Shown piece by piece: positions 1-8,480 of a stretch of DNA of 64,000 nt. The DNA is from CASFRF01 sp031549345 (GTDB lineage: Bacteria; Verrucomicrobiota; Lentisphaeria; Victivallales; Victivallaceae): contig JAVBPY010000019.1 in NCBI GenBank assembly GCA_031549345.1, forward strand, positions 1 through 64,000, in the 5' to 3' direction. Position 1 is the first letter of the stretch. Each line of letters begins with the position of its first letter. The translations under genes were made by a program, and so were the position numbers. The notes under the pieces are model-generated. The model had not been told where the DNA came from. It was given only the letters and a program-made list of their open reading frames with translations, and did not search any database.

Positions 1-502
1 GCCCACGCTGCTCCATCGCCCGGAGAAACCCCTCTCCGGTTCCCAGACACGTTTCAATCTCTTTGATCCGGCTGTCGTCCGCAAGAACGACCGGAAACGC
101 GGCCTCCGCAAAGCGGTGCGCGCCGGAACGGGTCAGTTCGACAAATCCGTATTGCGGCGCGAGTTCCGCATGAATGCCCCCGCAGTCGAGAATCACATCG
201 AAAGCACCGACATCGGTACAACCGTGCCGGTGCGGCAATCCGATTTCCCGGATGAAGTTCACCATCTCCGGATCGTGGGGAATCCGGTCTGCGGTTGCAA
301 CGGTAAGTTCCGCGCCGGCCGCCAGGAGGGGAATGAATTTCTGGAGTGTGTTACGAAAAAGCGGCGTTCCATCCAGAATGCGAACCCCCGCGAGAGGACG
401 CGCGCGCGCCCACTCCTCGTATTGGAAAAGGAGCGCGGGGAATTCCTCGGCCCGGTAATGATGCCGCAGAAAATCCTGAAGCAATTTGATTCTATTTTTC
501 AT
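1..502 (-). CDS. S-adenosylhomocysteine hydrolase-like protein, 3' end outside window
   Basis: About 167 residues are visible and the frame is still open at base 1. The ATG (502-500) lies inside the end of coaX, an 11-base overlap that implies translational coupling. The visible part follows the NAD-domain region of adenosylhomocysteinase: a segment reading NTLQKFIPLLAAGAEL aligns with the 'AVLIETLVALGAEV' region, DVILDCGG with the 'NMILDDGGD' region, and ELTRSGAHRF followed by FPVVLADDSRIKE with 'EETTTGVHRL...PAINVNDSVTKSK'. The canonical N-terminal catalytic part is absent because the protein starts late, and Lys/Asn of the canonical NDSVTKSK differ. It is therefore probably a divergent paralogue and not a housekeeping SAH hydrolase. 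The family assignment is by eye; the reaction is unknown. Confidence 0.55.
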   Translation of the reverse strand, partial: MKNRIKLLQDFLRHHYRAEEFPALLFQYEEWARARPLAGVRILDGTPLFRNTLQKFIPLLAAGAELTVATADRIPHDPEMVNFIREIGLPHRHGCTDVGAFDVILDCGGIHAELAPQYGFVELTRSGAHRFAEAAFPVVLADDSRIKEIETCLGTGEGFLRAMEQRG

Positions 503-1199
503 AAAGGTACCATCGCAATAAACCGCGCAGGGTAAATCCCCACCCGCCGTCTTTCAATTCCTGAATTTCACGCAAAAAAAACGGCGCATCGCCGCCCGTG
601 GCAAGCAAACAAATATCTTCACCGAATTCTCGTTGCAAGCAGTCGGTCAATTCGCGCACCGCGCCGACCGCGCCGCGGTCCACGCCCCAGGCGATGGAGC
701 TTGCCGTATCGGTTCCGGGGTGCGTCGAAGCGATCTCTTTCAAAGGCGGTTCCGGCAGAAGCGCCGTCCCCTTGTGCAGAGCCGTCCGTTGCAGACGCCG
801 CCCCGGAAAAATCGCGCCGCCCCGGAAAATTCCCCGCTCCACCACCTCCAGCGTGATCGCGGTGCCGAAATCGAACACCGCCGCCGCACCCCCATGCGCC
901 GTCGCTTCAATCGCGTTGGCCAGTCGATCCGCGCCAAGTGTCGAGGCGTCCACGGCACGCAAATCCAAAAGGGAAAGCGGCACGCCGGAGGGACGGAGAA
1001 AATGCACCCCGCTCCCGGCCAAACGCGCCTCCGCCTCCGGCACAACACAACAGGCGACCGCGGGCAGCCCGGCGGGGATATCCTGGACCGTCAGCGAATT
1101 TGTGGGGAAAACGCGCACATCGTTCGGGGGTTCTCCCCCGGCAACGAGCATGCGCGTGTGCGTGTTGCCGATGTCCAGCAACACAACATGGGCGGCCAT
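492..1199 (-). CDS. coaX: type III pantothenate kinase
   Basis: This enzyme phosphorylates pantothenate in the first step of coenzyme A synthesis and is cytoplasmic. It is 235 residues long, slightly short for the family. The N-terminal phosphate motif LLDIGNTHTR, the ASTLGADRLANAIEA segment and the core FDFGTAITLEVV...GGAIFPGRRL are the CoaX/ASKHA-fold hallmarks. Its ATG shares one base with the stop codon of the pilC gene upstream (TGATG), and its 3' end overlaps the next gene by 11 bases. It is therefore the fifth gene of a tightly packed operon whose first four genes are pilus motor components. BirA, a common coaX neighbour, is not seen here. Confidence 0.9.
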   Translation of the reverse strand: MAAHVVLLDIGNTHTRMLVAGGEPPNDVRVFPTNSLTVQDIPAGLPAVACCVVPEAEARLAGSGVHFLRPSGVPLSLLDLRAVDASTLGADRLANAIEATAHGGAAAVFDFGTAITLEVVERGIFRGGAIFPGRRLQRTALHKGTALLPEPPLKEIASTHPGTDTASSIAWGVDRGAVGAVRELTDCLQREFGEDICLLATGGDAPFFLREIQELKDGGWGFTLRGLLRWYLYEK

Positions 1200-2449
1200 C
1201 AGCTTCCCAGTTTTTCGATGATTTTCGTCAGCGGCATGAAAAGCGCGATAACGATCGTACCGACGATGACGGCCAGGCCGACGATCATCAACGGCTCGAT
1301 CATACTGGTGAGCGCGCCGACCGCGTTGTCCACTTCTTCCTCATAGGTATTGGCGATTTTATCGAGCATTTCCGGCAATTTACCGGTTTCCTCGCCCACT
1401 TCCACCATACTGATTACCATCTGCGGGAAAATTTTCGTGGCCCCCAAAGGCGCGGCAATCCCCTCCCCTTCCTTCACGGAGGCGTGGACCTTCTGAACAG
1501 CGGAGGCGACGACTTCGTTCCCGCTGGTGTCGCGCACGATAATCAGCGCATTCAACACCGGCACGCCGGAGCTCATCAACGTTCCAAGTGTACGTGAAAA
1601 CCGTGCGATCGCCGTCTGGGAAATAATCGTTCCGAAGAGCGGCATATTGTATTTACACCAGTCGATGCCCCACTTTCCTTTGGAATTCGAATTGACCACC
1701 CGATAAATGACGATGATTCCGATGATCGCGACAATGAAAATCCACCACTGGTGAATCATCATGTCGGAAATGTTCATGACGAACTGCGTGATCGCCGGCA
1801 TCGGCTCTTTTTCTCCGAGCAGTTCGGTAAAAATTTTCTTGAAGTTCGGCACGATGAAAATCATCAAACCCGCCGTAACCCCGAGCGCCACCGTCATAAC
1901 CACGATCGGGTACACCAGCGCCGCCTTCACCTTACTGACAATCTGCGCGGCTTTTTCCATGAACAAGGCCAAACGGTTCAGAATCGCTTCCATCGCACCC
2001 GAAGCCTCGCCGGCTTTAATCATGTTCAAATAAAGTTTGTCGAACGTCTTGGGGTGCTGCGCGAGCGCTTCGGCAAACGTCGACCCGCCTTCCACGGAGT
2101 CGGCCGCCTCGCCGAGCACCTTCCGCGTAATAGGGTTCTTCGCCTGCCGCTCCAGGGTACGGAGCGAACGGATGAGCGGGAGCCCCGCGTCCAACAGCGT
2201 GGCAAGCTGGCGTGTAATGACGGTCAGCTCTTTGCGCTTGATGATCGCGGCGCCGATTTGCACGTTCATCAGTCCGCCGCTTGCGGCTTTCTTTTTCTTG
2301 ATGACTTTGGCGTCCAGATTTTTGATCTGCGTCGGGAACAGGCCCTTCTTCTTCAGTTCGGATGTTGCGACATCCTCGCTCTGCGCCTCGAGCGTTCCCT
2401 TCTGCTCCTTGCCGTTCCCATCCATTGCTGTGTACGAAAATTTCGGCAT
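1199..2449 (-). CDS. pilC: type IV pilus / type II secretion inner-membrane platform protein PilC/GspF
   Basis: The 416-residue inner-membrane platform protein couples the cytoplasmic assembly ATPases to pilin polymerisation. After a short N-terminal cytoplasmic segment there are two homologous GspF domains, the first containing LLDAGLPLIRSLRTLE and the second LMSSGVPVLNALIIVRD. Three membrane segments are visible: about 177-202 (YPIVVMTVALGVTAGLMIFI), 235-252 (WWIFIVAIIGIIVIYRV) and 385-405 near the C-terminus (LMIVGLAVIVGTIVIALF). The start is supported by an AAGGAGGG ribosome site 7-8 bases upstream. It sits between pilT and coaX in one operon. Confidence 0.92.
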   Translation of the reverse strand: MPKFSYTAMDGNGKEQKGTLEAQSEDVATSELKKKGLFPTQIKNLDAKVIKKKKAASGGLMNVQIGAAIIKRKELTVITRQLATLLDAGLPLIRSLRTLERQAKNPITRKVLGEAADSVEGGSTFAEALAQHPKTFDKLYLNMIKAGEASGAMEAILNRLALFMEKAAQIVSKVKAALVYPIVVMTVALGVTAGLMIFIVPNFKKIFTELLGEKEPMPAITQFVMNISDMMIHQWWIFIVAIIGIIVIYRVVNSNSKGKWGIDWCKYNMPLFGTIISQTAIARFSRTLGTLMSSGVPVLNALIIVRDTSGNEVVASAVQKVHASVKEGEGIAAPLGATKIFPQMVISMVEVGEETGKLPEMLDKIANTYEEEVDNAVGALTSMIEPLMIVGLAVIVGTIVIALFMPLTKIIEKLGS

Positions 2450-2478
2450 TGTTCAACCCTCCTTGTGTAAATCCGGGG

Positions 2479-3549
2479 TCAGCTTTGAATTTCTTTTACT
2501 TTAGCAAGCGTCGACTCCTGATCTTGGCAGTTGGTGATGAGGTCACCATAAGAGATAAGCCCTTTCTGCCAAAGCTCAAGCAAGTGCGCATCGAGCGTAT
2601 TCATTCCCCATTTCGCCCCGGTTTGAAGTTCCGAAGTGATGCGAAACGTTTTATTGTCGCGGATCAGCGCCGCAATCGACGGTGTCGAAATCATGATTTC
2701 AAACGCGGCCACACGCCCGGGTTTGTCGGCGCGCGGCAGGAGAACCTGCGAAATCACGCCGACGATTGAAGCTGCAAGCTGTGTCCGGATCTGCGACTGC
2801 TGGTTGGTCGGGAAAGCGTCCACAATACGGTCCACCGTACGCGCCGCGCCGGTAGTGTGCAGTGTGCCGAAAACAAGGTGCCCGGTTTCCGCCGCGGTTA
2901 CGGCCGCACCGATGGTTTCGAGGTCGCGCATGTCCCCGACGAGGATGACGTCGGGGTCTTGGCGGAGGGCCCGGCGGAGGGCGTCTTCGAAGCTCGGCGT
3001 ATCAGCGCCGACCTCGCGTTGAATCACCATGCTTTTCTTATGGTTGTGGTAGAATTCGATCGGGTCTTCCACGGTGATGATGTGCGCGGCCTGCTCCTGG
3101 TTGATGATGTCGATCATCGAGGCAAGCGTGGTCGATTTGCCCGAACCGGTCGGCCCGGTTACGAGGATCAATCCACGCGGCCGGGTGAGCAAATCTTTGA
3201 CGGTCTGCCGGAGCCCAAGTTGCTCAAAGGTGAGCAATTTGGATGGAATCTGCCGCAATACCGTCCCCCACACCCCCTTCTGCTTGAATGCGCTGACGCG
3301 GAAACGCGCCTTGTCGGTGAAGCTGATCCCAAAGTCGCTGGTGCCGTTCTTCTGAATCTGCTGGATATTTACATCGGAAGCGATCGCCTTGATAAGGCGC
3401 TCGGTGTCCGCCGGGACCAGGACGGGAAGATCCAACGGCGTCATCTCCCCATGCAAACGGATCGAAGGGGGCGCGCCGACTTCGATGTGAAGGTCGCTCG
3501 CTCCTTCATCGACCATAAACTGCAACAAATCGGACATCTCAACAGACAT
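2479..3549 (-). CDS. pilT: PilT-type twitching motility / pilus retraction ATPase
   Basis: This is a 356-residue hexameric retraction ATPase of the secretion ATPase superfamily. It has Walker A GPTGSGKST (about residues 128-136), the Walker B-like VILVGDMRDLET, and the His-box GHLVFGTLHTTGAARTVDRI with DAFP after it, which is PilT-like and not PilB-like. It lacks the C4 zinc motif of the two PilB/GspE genes upstream, as expected for PilT. AAGGAA lies about 7 bases before the ATG. It is the third gene of the pilus operon, 29 bases before pilC and 15 after the preceding pilB-like gene. Confidence 0.93.
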   Translation of the reverse strand: MSVEMSDLLQFMVDEGASDLHIEVGAPPSIRLHGEMTPLDLPVLVPADTERLIKAIASDVNIQQIQKNGTSDFGISFTDKARFRVSAFKQKGVWGTVLRQIPSKLLTFEQLGLRQTVKDLLTRPRGLILVTGPTGSGKSTTLASMIDIINQEQAAHIITVEDPIEFYHNHKKSMVIQREVGADTPSFEDALRRALRQDPDVILVGDMRDLETIGAAVTAAETGHLVFGTLHTTGAARTVDRIVDAFPTNQQSQIRTQLAASIVGVISQVLLPRADKPGRVAAFEIMISTPSIAALIRDNKTFRITSELQTGAKWGMNTLDAHLLELWQKGLISYGDLITNCQDQESTLAKVKEIQS

Positions 3550-3564
3550 GGCGTCATTCCTTAA

Positions 3565-5265
3565 TTATGTTGTATAGCGAAGAACTTCATCCACGGATGT
3601 TTCCGCATTCATGATCGCCAGGATTCCATCCTCGCGCAACGTGCGCATCCCCCCCTCCCGGGCCTTCTCGCGTAAAATATTCATCGGCTCCCGGTTGGAG
3701 ATCATCTCCCGGAGGGCGTTGTTCAGAACCATCAACTCGGTGATTGCTTTACGTCCTTTATAACCGGTTCCATTGCAGATATTGCACCCCTTTCCGTACG
3801 CGAACTTGCGGTCGCCGACGTCGGCACGGTCCACTTTCATACGCTTGAGGTCTTCGTCGGTCGGCTCGTACAACGCCTTGCAATTGTAGCAGACGCGCCG
3901 GATCAGCCGTTGGCTGAGGACGCCTGCCAGGGAGGAACAGATCAAAAACGGCTCGACACCCATATCCACCAACCGCGTTACGGTGCTCGCCGCATCGTTG
4001 GTATGCAGCGTACTGAATACAAAGTGCCCGGTGAGCGAAGCCTCGATCGCAATCTGTGCGGTTTCAAAGTCGCGGATTTCCCCGACGAGAATCCGGTCCG
4101 GGTCCTGGCGGAGAAACGCGCGGAGGGCCCGGTGGAAGGTCATCCCCACCGCATCGTTGATCGGTACCTGCATGATCCCTTCGATGTCGTATTCCACCGG
4201 GTCTTCGGCGGTCAGGAGCTTGTCTTCCGGGTTGTTGACCTCCTTCAGGGCGGAGTAAAGAGTCGTGGTCTTTCCGGACCCCGTCGGCCCGGTTACAAGA
4301 AAAATACCGTTGGGCAGGTGAACAATTTCACGGATTTTCTCCAATGTGTCCTGTCCCATGCCGAGGGCCTCCAGATCGAGGTTCACAACAGTACGGTCCA
4401 ATACGCGGAGCACCACGGATTCCCCGTAACTTGTTGGCAAACACGATACGCGCAAGTCCACCGGACGGCCGCCGATCCGGACCTGAACGCGGCCGTCCTG
4501 CGGAAGACGGCGTTCCGAAATATTCAATCCGGAAATGATCTTCACGCGGCTGATGACGGGAACGGCCAGACTTTTCGGCGGCGGCGTCATTTCATAGAGG
4601 GCGCCGTCCACGCGGTAGCGGATGCGGAAGGTCGTTTCAAACGGTTCGAAGTGAATGTCCGACGCCTTGTCGCGGATCGCCTGTTGTAAAATAACGTCCA
4701 CGAATTTGACGATCGGCGTTTCGTTGGCCCGGCTCTCCTGGTCGGCCTCGGTTCCCTGGTCCTCGGGCGCGATGGCTTCAAGTTCCTGGAGAATGTCGTG
4801 CACGTTTTCCACTTTTTCCGGGTAATAGCGCTCCATTTCCGCGGCAATGACATCGGGCGCGGCCACCACGGGAAGAATCGAACACCCAAGAATGAACTGC
4901 AAGGACTCCACCGTCTGAAAATCCAACGGGGAATTCATGGCCAAATGAAGCGTTTCGCCATCCATGCGCAACGGAATAACCAGATAGGAACGCGCCGTCG
5001 GAACATCCAGTTTCCGTATCACATCCTGCTGAACATCACCGGATTTTTTCGGGTCCCAAACGTAGCTGCCCAGGCTGTCGGCAATAAGCGCAAACATCTC
5101 CTCGCGCGTCATGATTCCGAAGTCGGCAATCACCTCCGCCAACGGCTTTCCGGAGCGTTCGTGCTCTTCTTCGACCTCGCGCATCTGCCCGACCAGGCCG
5201 GGATGGCTCGGACTTAAAGCGTTGACGACCAAATCGATTAATGTCAGGCTTTCCGCATCCAACAT
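3565..5265 (-). CDS. PilB/GspE-family pilus assembly ATPase (copy 1)
   Basis: This 566-residue ATPase would power pilin polymerisation at the cytoplasmic face of PilC. An N-terminal MshEN-type domain (about residues 1-150) precedes the motor. The motor has Walker A GPTGSGKTTTLY, Asp box VEYDIEGIMQVPIND, Walker B DPDRILVGEIRDFETA, and His box TGHFVFSTLHTNDA. A C4 zinc motif is made of CYNCK and CNICNGTGYKG. It is separated by 11 bases from another PilB/GspE gene upstream, so two extension ATPases are made in tandem. Which serves a pilus and which a type II-like secretion system (pseudopilin genes occur elsewhere in the window) cannot be decided from sequence alone. Confidence 0.88.
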   Translation of the reverse strand: MLDAESLTLIDLVVNALSPSHPGLVGQMREVEEEHERSGKPLAEVIADFGIMTREEMFALIADSLGSYVWDPKKSGDVQQDVIRKLDVPTARSYLVIPLRMDGETLHLAMNSPLDFQTVESLQFILGCSILPVVAAPDVIAAEMERYYPEKVENVHDILQELEAIAPEDQGTEADQESRANETPIVKFVDVILQQAIRDKASDIHFEPFETTFRIRYRVDGALYEMTPPPKSLAVPVISRVKIISGLNISERRLPQDGRVQVRIGGRPVDLRVSCLPTSYGESVVLRVLDRTVVNLDLEALGMGQDTLEKIREIVHLPNGIFLVTGPTGSGKTTTLYSALKEVNNPEDKLLTAEDPVEYDIEGIMQVPINDAVGMTFHRALRAFLRQDPDRILVGEIRDFETAQIAIEASLTGHFVFSTLHTNDAASTVTRLVDMGVEPFLICSSLAGVLSQRLIRRVCYNCKALYEPTDEDLKRMKVDRADVGDRKFAYGKGCNICNGTGYKGRKAITELMVLNNALREMISNREPMNILREKAREGGMRTLREDGILAIMNAETSVDEVLRYTT

Positions 5266-5276
5266 AACAATATCCT

Positions 5277-6998
5277 CTAGGTTTCATCCATCATCGTAAC
5301 AATAATCACCTCGGCCAGCGTCGAAACGCCCGCTTCCGCCTTGCGTATCGCATCGTCGCGCAGCGAACGCATTCCGTCGCGGCGCGCCATATCACGAATC
5401 GCACCGCTGGGCGCGTTGGCAAAAATAAGCTTGCTCATCGCCTCGGTCACGCAGAAAATTTCGTAAATTCCGATTCGTCCCTTGTAGCCGGTGTGCCCGC
5501 AACGCTCACACCCCACACCCTGGTAAAACTGGTGGTTCGCCAGGTACTCTTCGGTGAGCCCGAGGAGGTGGATTTCGCTCTTCGTCGGCGTATGCGGCTG
5601 TTTGCAGACCGAGCACACGCGCCGGAGAAGACGCTGGGCCATGACCGCCCGCAACGCGGTCGCAACAAGGAACGGCTTGATGCCGATGTCCACCAGACGC
5701 GTGATGGCGCTCGGCGCGTCGTTCGTGTGCAGCGTGCTGAAAACAAGGTGCCCGGTAAGAGCCGCGTTGATGGCGATTTCGGCAACTTCAAGATCTCGGA
5801 TTTCCCCGACCATGATGATGTTCGGCGCCTGGCGGAGCATGGAACGCAGCGCGATTCCGAATGTGAAACCGATCACCTTTTCCACCTGCACCTGATTGAT
5901 GCCGGAGAGCTGGTATTCCACCGGGTCTTCCACGGTGATGATCTTGCGTCCCACCGTGTTGATGGTATTCAAAAAGGCATACAGAGAAGTCGTTTTGCCC
6001 GAACCGGTCGGCCCGGTTACAAGAAAAATTCCGTCGGGCATGGAGATAATCTCGTTGACCATGGCAAGGTCGTCGGCGTAAAATCCCAACTTCGGGATAT
6101 CCAGCTGAATGCTCGATTTATCCAAAATACGCATGACGATGGATTCCCCGTGCGCCGTTGGAACGGAGGATACGCGCAAGTCGATGGCTTGCGTCCCCAC
6201 CGAAACCTGGATGCGTCCGTCCTGCGGAATGCGCTTCTCCGTAATGTCCAGGCGCGCCATGATTTTAACGCGGCTTGTGAAGTTGCCTTGCAGGTATTTC
6301 GGGGGGGCCTCCACCTCGCGCATCGCACCGTCCACGCGGTAACGGATGCGGTAGCGCTTTTCCATGGGCTCCAGGTGGATGTCCGACGCCTTCATCCGGT
6401 AAGCATCGATGATAAGCTGTGTTACCAGGCGGATGATCGGCGTGGAGTCGTCATCCAAAGATTCGGCCTCACCGATGGCACTCGTGTTCTCGCCTCCGGA
6501 AACGACGAGCCCTTCCTCGCCCTGCAAGCCCTCCAAAACACCCTCGACACTGTCCTCTCCGGCATGATAGCGTTTGTGAATAACTTCCTCGATCTGTTCG
6601 GCGGGCGCGGCGACGGTGTCCACGTCGATACCGAGAAAATAGCGGATCGCATCGAGCGTTTCCATATCGGTCGGGTCGCTGATGGCGATGGTCAGGACGT
6701 CGTCGCGCTTCATCACGGGGACAACGTTGTATTGCAGCACGACTTCCGCCGGGAGCGCGGCGATCACCTCCTCCGGAATCTCGTAACTCCGCAGATCAAG
6801 CATATCCATGCCATACGTCTGGGCAAGCATCGCCAGGAGTTCATCCTCCTTGAGAAGACGGTGGCTTTTCAGGATATCGATCGCGTCGGCGTCTCCGCCT
6901 GTTTCCTCCGCCTCGCGACGGGCGCTGGCGGCGTTCTCGGCGGAAACCATGCCGTATTCCTGGAGCAGCGTCAAGATGTATTCGGAATCCCGGGCCAA
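5277..6998 (-). CDS. PilB/GspE-family pilus assembly ATPase (copy 2)
   Basis: This is a second extension ATPase of about 573 residues, with an N-terminal MshEN-like domain, Walker A GPTGSGKTTSLY, IIMVGEIRDLEVAE, His box GHLVFSTLHTNDAPSAI and zinc-binding CSVCK and CERCGHTGYKG. I chose the TTG at 6998 as start because GGGGAGG stands about 6 bases upstream and the protein then begins with an acidic ARDSEYILTLLQEYG helix typical of MshEN domains. An in-frame ATG at 7052 would add 18 residues (including two Cys) but has no well-placed ribosome site. It is the first gene of the pilus operon. Confidence 0.87.
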   Translation of the reverse strand: MARDSEYILTLLQEYGMVSAENAASARREAEETGGDADAIDILKSHRLLKEDELLAMLAQTYGMDMLDLRSYEIPEEVIAALPAEVVLQYNVVPVMKRDDVLTIAISDPTDMETLDAIRYFLGIDVDTVAAPAEQIEEVIHKRYHAGEDSVEGVLEGLQGEEGLVVSGGENTSAIGEAESLDDDSTPIIRLVTQLIIDAYRMKASDIHLEPMEKRYRIRYRVDGAMREVEAPPKYLQGNFTSRVKIMARLDITEKRIPQDGRIQVSVGTQAIDLRVSSVPTAHGESIVMRILDKSSIQLDIPKLGFYADDLAMVNEIISMPDGIFLVTGPTGSGKTTSLYAFLNTINTVGRKIITVEDPVEYQLSGINQVQVEKVIGFTFGIALRSMLRQAPNIIMVGEIRDLEVAEIAINAALTGHLVFSTLHTNDAPSAITRLVDIGIKPFLVATALRAVMAQRLLRRVCSVCKQPHTPTKSEIHLLGLTEEYLANHQFYQGVGCERCGHTGYKGRIGIYEIFCVTEAMSKLIFANAPSGAIRDMARRDGMRSLRDDAIRKAEAGVSTLAEVIIVTMMDET

Positions 6999-7086
6999 AG
7001 GAGCCTCCCCATGTAAAAAATTGCAACAAAGCGCTGCCGAGACCGGATTCATCGCACGGAAACCGCCTCAAGCGCTATAGCTAAAG

Positions 7087-7115
7087 AAAATAATCTCCCT
7101 TTCGGAAAATTGCAA
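7087..7115 (-). promoter_or_regulatory. possible promoter of the pilus operon
   Basis: On the minus strand TTGCAA (7115-7110) and TATTTT (7092-7087) are separated by 17 bases, about 90 bases upstream of the first pilB-like start. The -10 is a weak match, so this is only the best candidate in the gap. Confidence 0.3.
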
Positions 7116-7144
7116 GCGTTCGCCGAATCTTTTTTGCAATCGAG

Positions 7145-8059
7145 TCAAATCGTCGTCTGGAGCAGAAACGTTCGTGTGTGCGTACGCCCGTCGCCGGGCC
7201 GCGGAACCGTGCGAAGCGCGCGCAAAAGCCGCTCCACAGATTCGTCCATCGCCGAAATGCCGCTCGGGCGGAGAATCCGGCCGGTTAAAACACGCCCTTC
7301 CGCGTCAATGACAAGTTCGATCGTCGCCTCCGGAAACTTTCCGCCGAGCAAAGAACGCGGCGGCTCCTGCCATTGCAGCTTTAAGTACTGCCCGACACGC
7401 TCGCCGAATCCCGTATCCTCGGCCAATTTTCCGCCGCCGGGGGGCACGTTATTCGGCGCCCCCTTGACCGTGCCGACTTCACGGTTCCCGATGGGAATCA
7501 GCGGATTGGTATTCGTCCCCGTGCGCCCGGTGTTCATCGCCACGGATGAGGTGGCGGCGGCAGGACGAAGCGGGGATTGTTTTCCGGTGTCCGCGGCTTT
7601 GGGGACGATGCGCGGCAATTTGACGCTGGGTTCGACATAACGGACCGCGGGTTTCGCCTTGGGCACAACCGCGGGCAGCTTGACGTTCTCCGGCTCCCGC
7701 ATGGGGACGTGCGTTATCGCATCCGGCAAAACAGGCGAAGGCTCCGGGGGCGCCGGATCGGGCGGAGACGGCGGCTCCGGTTCCGGGGGAGCGGGTGCTG
7801 GGTCCGGGGGTGCCGGATCGGGCGGGGATGGCGGCGCCGGTTCCGGGGGAGCGGGGTCCGGCGGAAGGCGCATGGGCTCGCCCACCTCTTCCGCCTGGAG
7901 CGGCGGAGCCATGATCGTAACCTCGAAGTGCTGTTCCGGCACATCCTGCAAGTGGCTTTTAAGCAGTCCGAAGGGGCCGAAAACAAACAACGCGTGGAGA
8001 ACCGAAACCTGGATCAGGATCAGCCACAACCGCGTCTTCGCTGTTTTCGACGTTCTCAC
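7145..8059 (-). CDS. TonB-like energy transducer
   Basis: This 304-residue periplasm-spanning protein would transmit proton-motive force from ExbB/ExbD to outer-membrane transporters. A single N-terminal membrane anchor (about residues 12-32, LWLILIQVSVLHALFVFGPF) is followed by a long Pro/Glu/Asp-rich spacer of PDPAPPEP-type repeats (about residues 65-115). The C-terminal TonB-like domain contains PEATIELVIDAEGRV and GRILRPSGISAMDES. It starts with GTG, preceded by GGAGGAGGG, and overlaps the exbD stop by four bases (GTGA). The C-terminal domain is short and TolA/TonB-like, so a TolA-type role is a possible alternative. Confidence 0.8.
   Translation of the reverse strand: MRTSKTAKTRLWLILIQVSVLHALFVFGPFGLLKSHLQDVPEQHFEVTIMAPPLQAEEVGEPMRLPPDPAPPEPAPPSPPDPAPPDPAPAPPEPEPPSPPDPAPPEPSPVLPDAITHVPMREPENVKLPAVVPKAKPAVRYVEPSVKLPRIVPKAADTGKQSPLRPAAATSSVAMNTGRTGTNTNPLIPIGNREVGTVKGAPNNVPPGGGKLAEDTGFGERVGQYLKLQWQEPPRSLLGGKFPEATIELVIDAEGRVLTGRILRPSGISAMDESVERLLRALRTVPRPGDGRTHTRTFLLQTTI
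7741..7860 (+). repeat. 60-bp tandem repeat, two copies, coding the TonB proline-rich spacer
   Basis: Bases 7741-7800 and 7801-7860 align with no gaps and differ at only a few positions; both contain GCCGGATCGGGCGG and CCGGTTCCGGGGGAGCG. The period of 60 bases equals 20 codons, so unit gain or loss would keep the TonB-like protein (read on the minus strand) in frame and change the reach of its periplasmic spacer. Confidence 0.85.
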
Positions 8060-8478
8060 CGCTTGCCCTCCTCCTGACTTGTTACCAGCGTGATGTTGCT
8101 GAATCCCGACTTCCGCACATCGCGAAGAAGCGAAATTACATCATCGTAAGGGCGCGAACCGTCGCCGCGCAGGAGAACAATCGCCTCGGGACGGCTGTCT
8201 TTCAAACGCCGCAAAATGGCGGGGAGTTCCTCGCGCGAAACTTTTCGCTTGTCGAACTCCAGCGAACCGTCGGCCATGAGGGAGAGGTTTTTGTAGTTCT
8301 CCATCGGCAACTCCTTGGCGTTCATTTTCGGCGTATTGACGCCGAGCCCGGTCTCCAGCATCGGCATGCTGATCATAAACGTAATCAGCAGCAGGAAGGT
8401 CAGGTCCAAAAGCGGCGTGATGTTGATCTCGTTGATCGCATCGAGCTGGGAACGCTCTTTTCTGCGTCGCCTTGCCAT
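8056..8478 (-). CDS. exbD: ExbD/TolR-family proton-channel subunit
   Basis: This 140-residue inner-membrane protein has one N-terminal membrane helix (LTFLLLITFMISMPML, about 28-43). It is preceded by the conserved NEINITPLLDLTFLLL motif, whose Asp (about residue 25) is the proton-carrying residue of the family. The periplasmic domain includes LPAILRRLKDSRPEAIVLLRGD. It lies 2 bases after exbB and its stop is overlapped by the GTG of the TonB-like gene. The three genes form one unit driving TonB-dependent uptake or Tol-type envelope maintenance; no TonB-dependent receptor is in the window. Confidence 0.9.
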   Translation of the reverse strand: MARRRRKERSQLDAINEINITPLLDLTFLLLITFMISMPMLETGLGVNTPKMNAKELPMENYKNLSLMADGSLEFDKRKVSREELPAILRRLKDSRPEAIVLLRGDGSRPYDDVISLLRDVRKSGFSNITLVTSQEEGKR

Positions 8479-8480
8479 GG

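Noticed and set aside
5493..7016. Plus-strand frame of about 507 codons across the PilB-like gene
   Set aside because: Antisense shadow; the minus strand encodes an unmistakable secretion ATPase.
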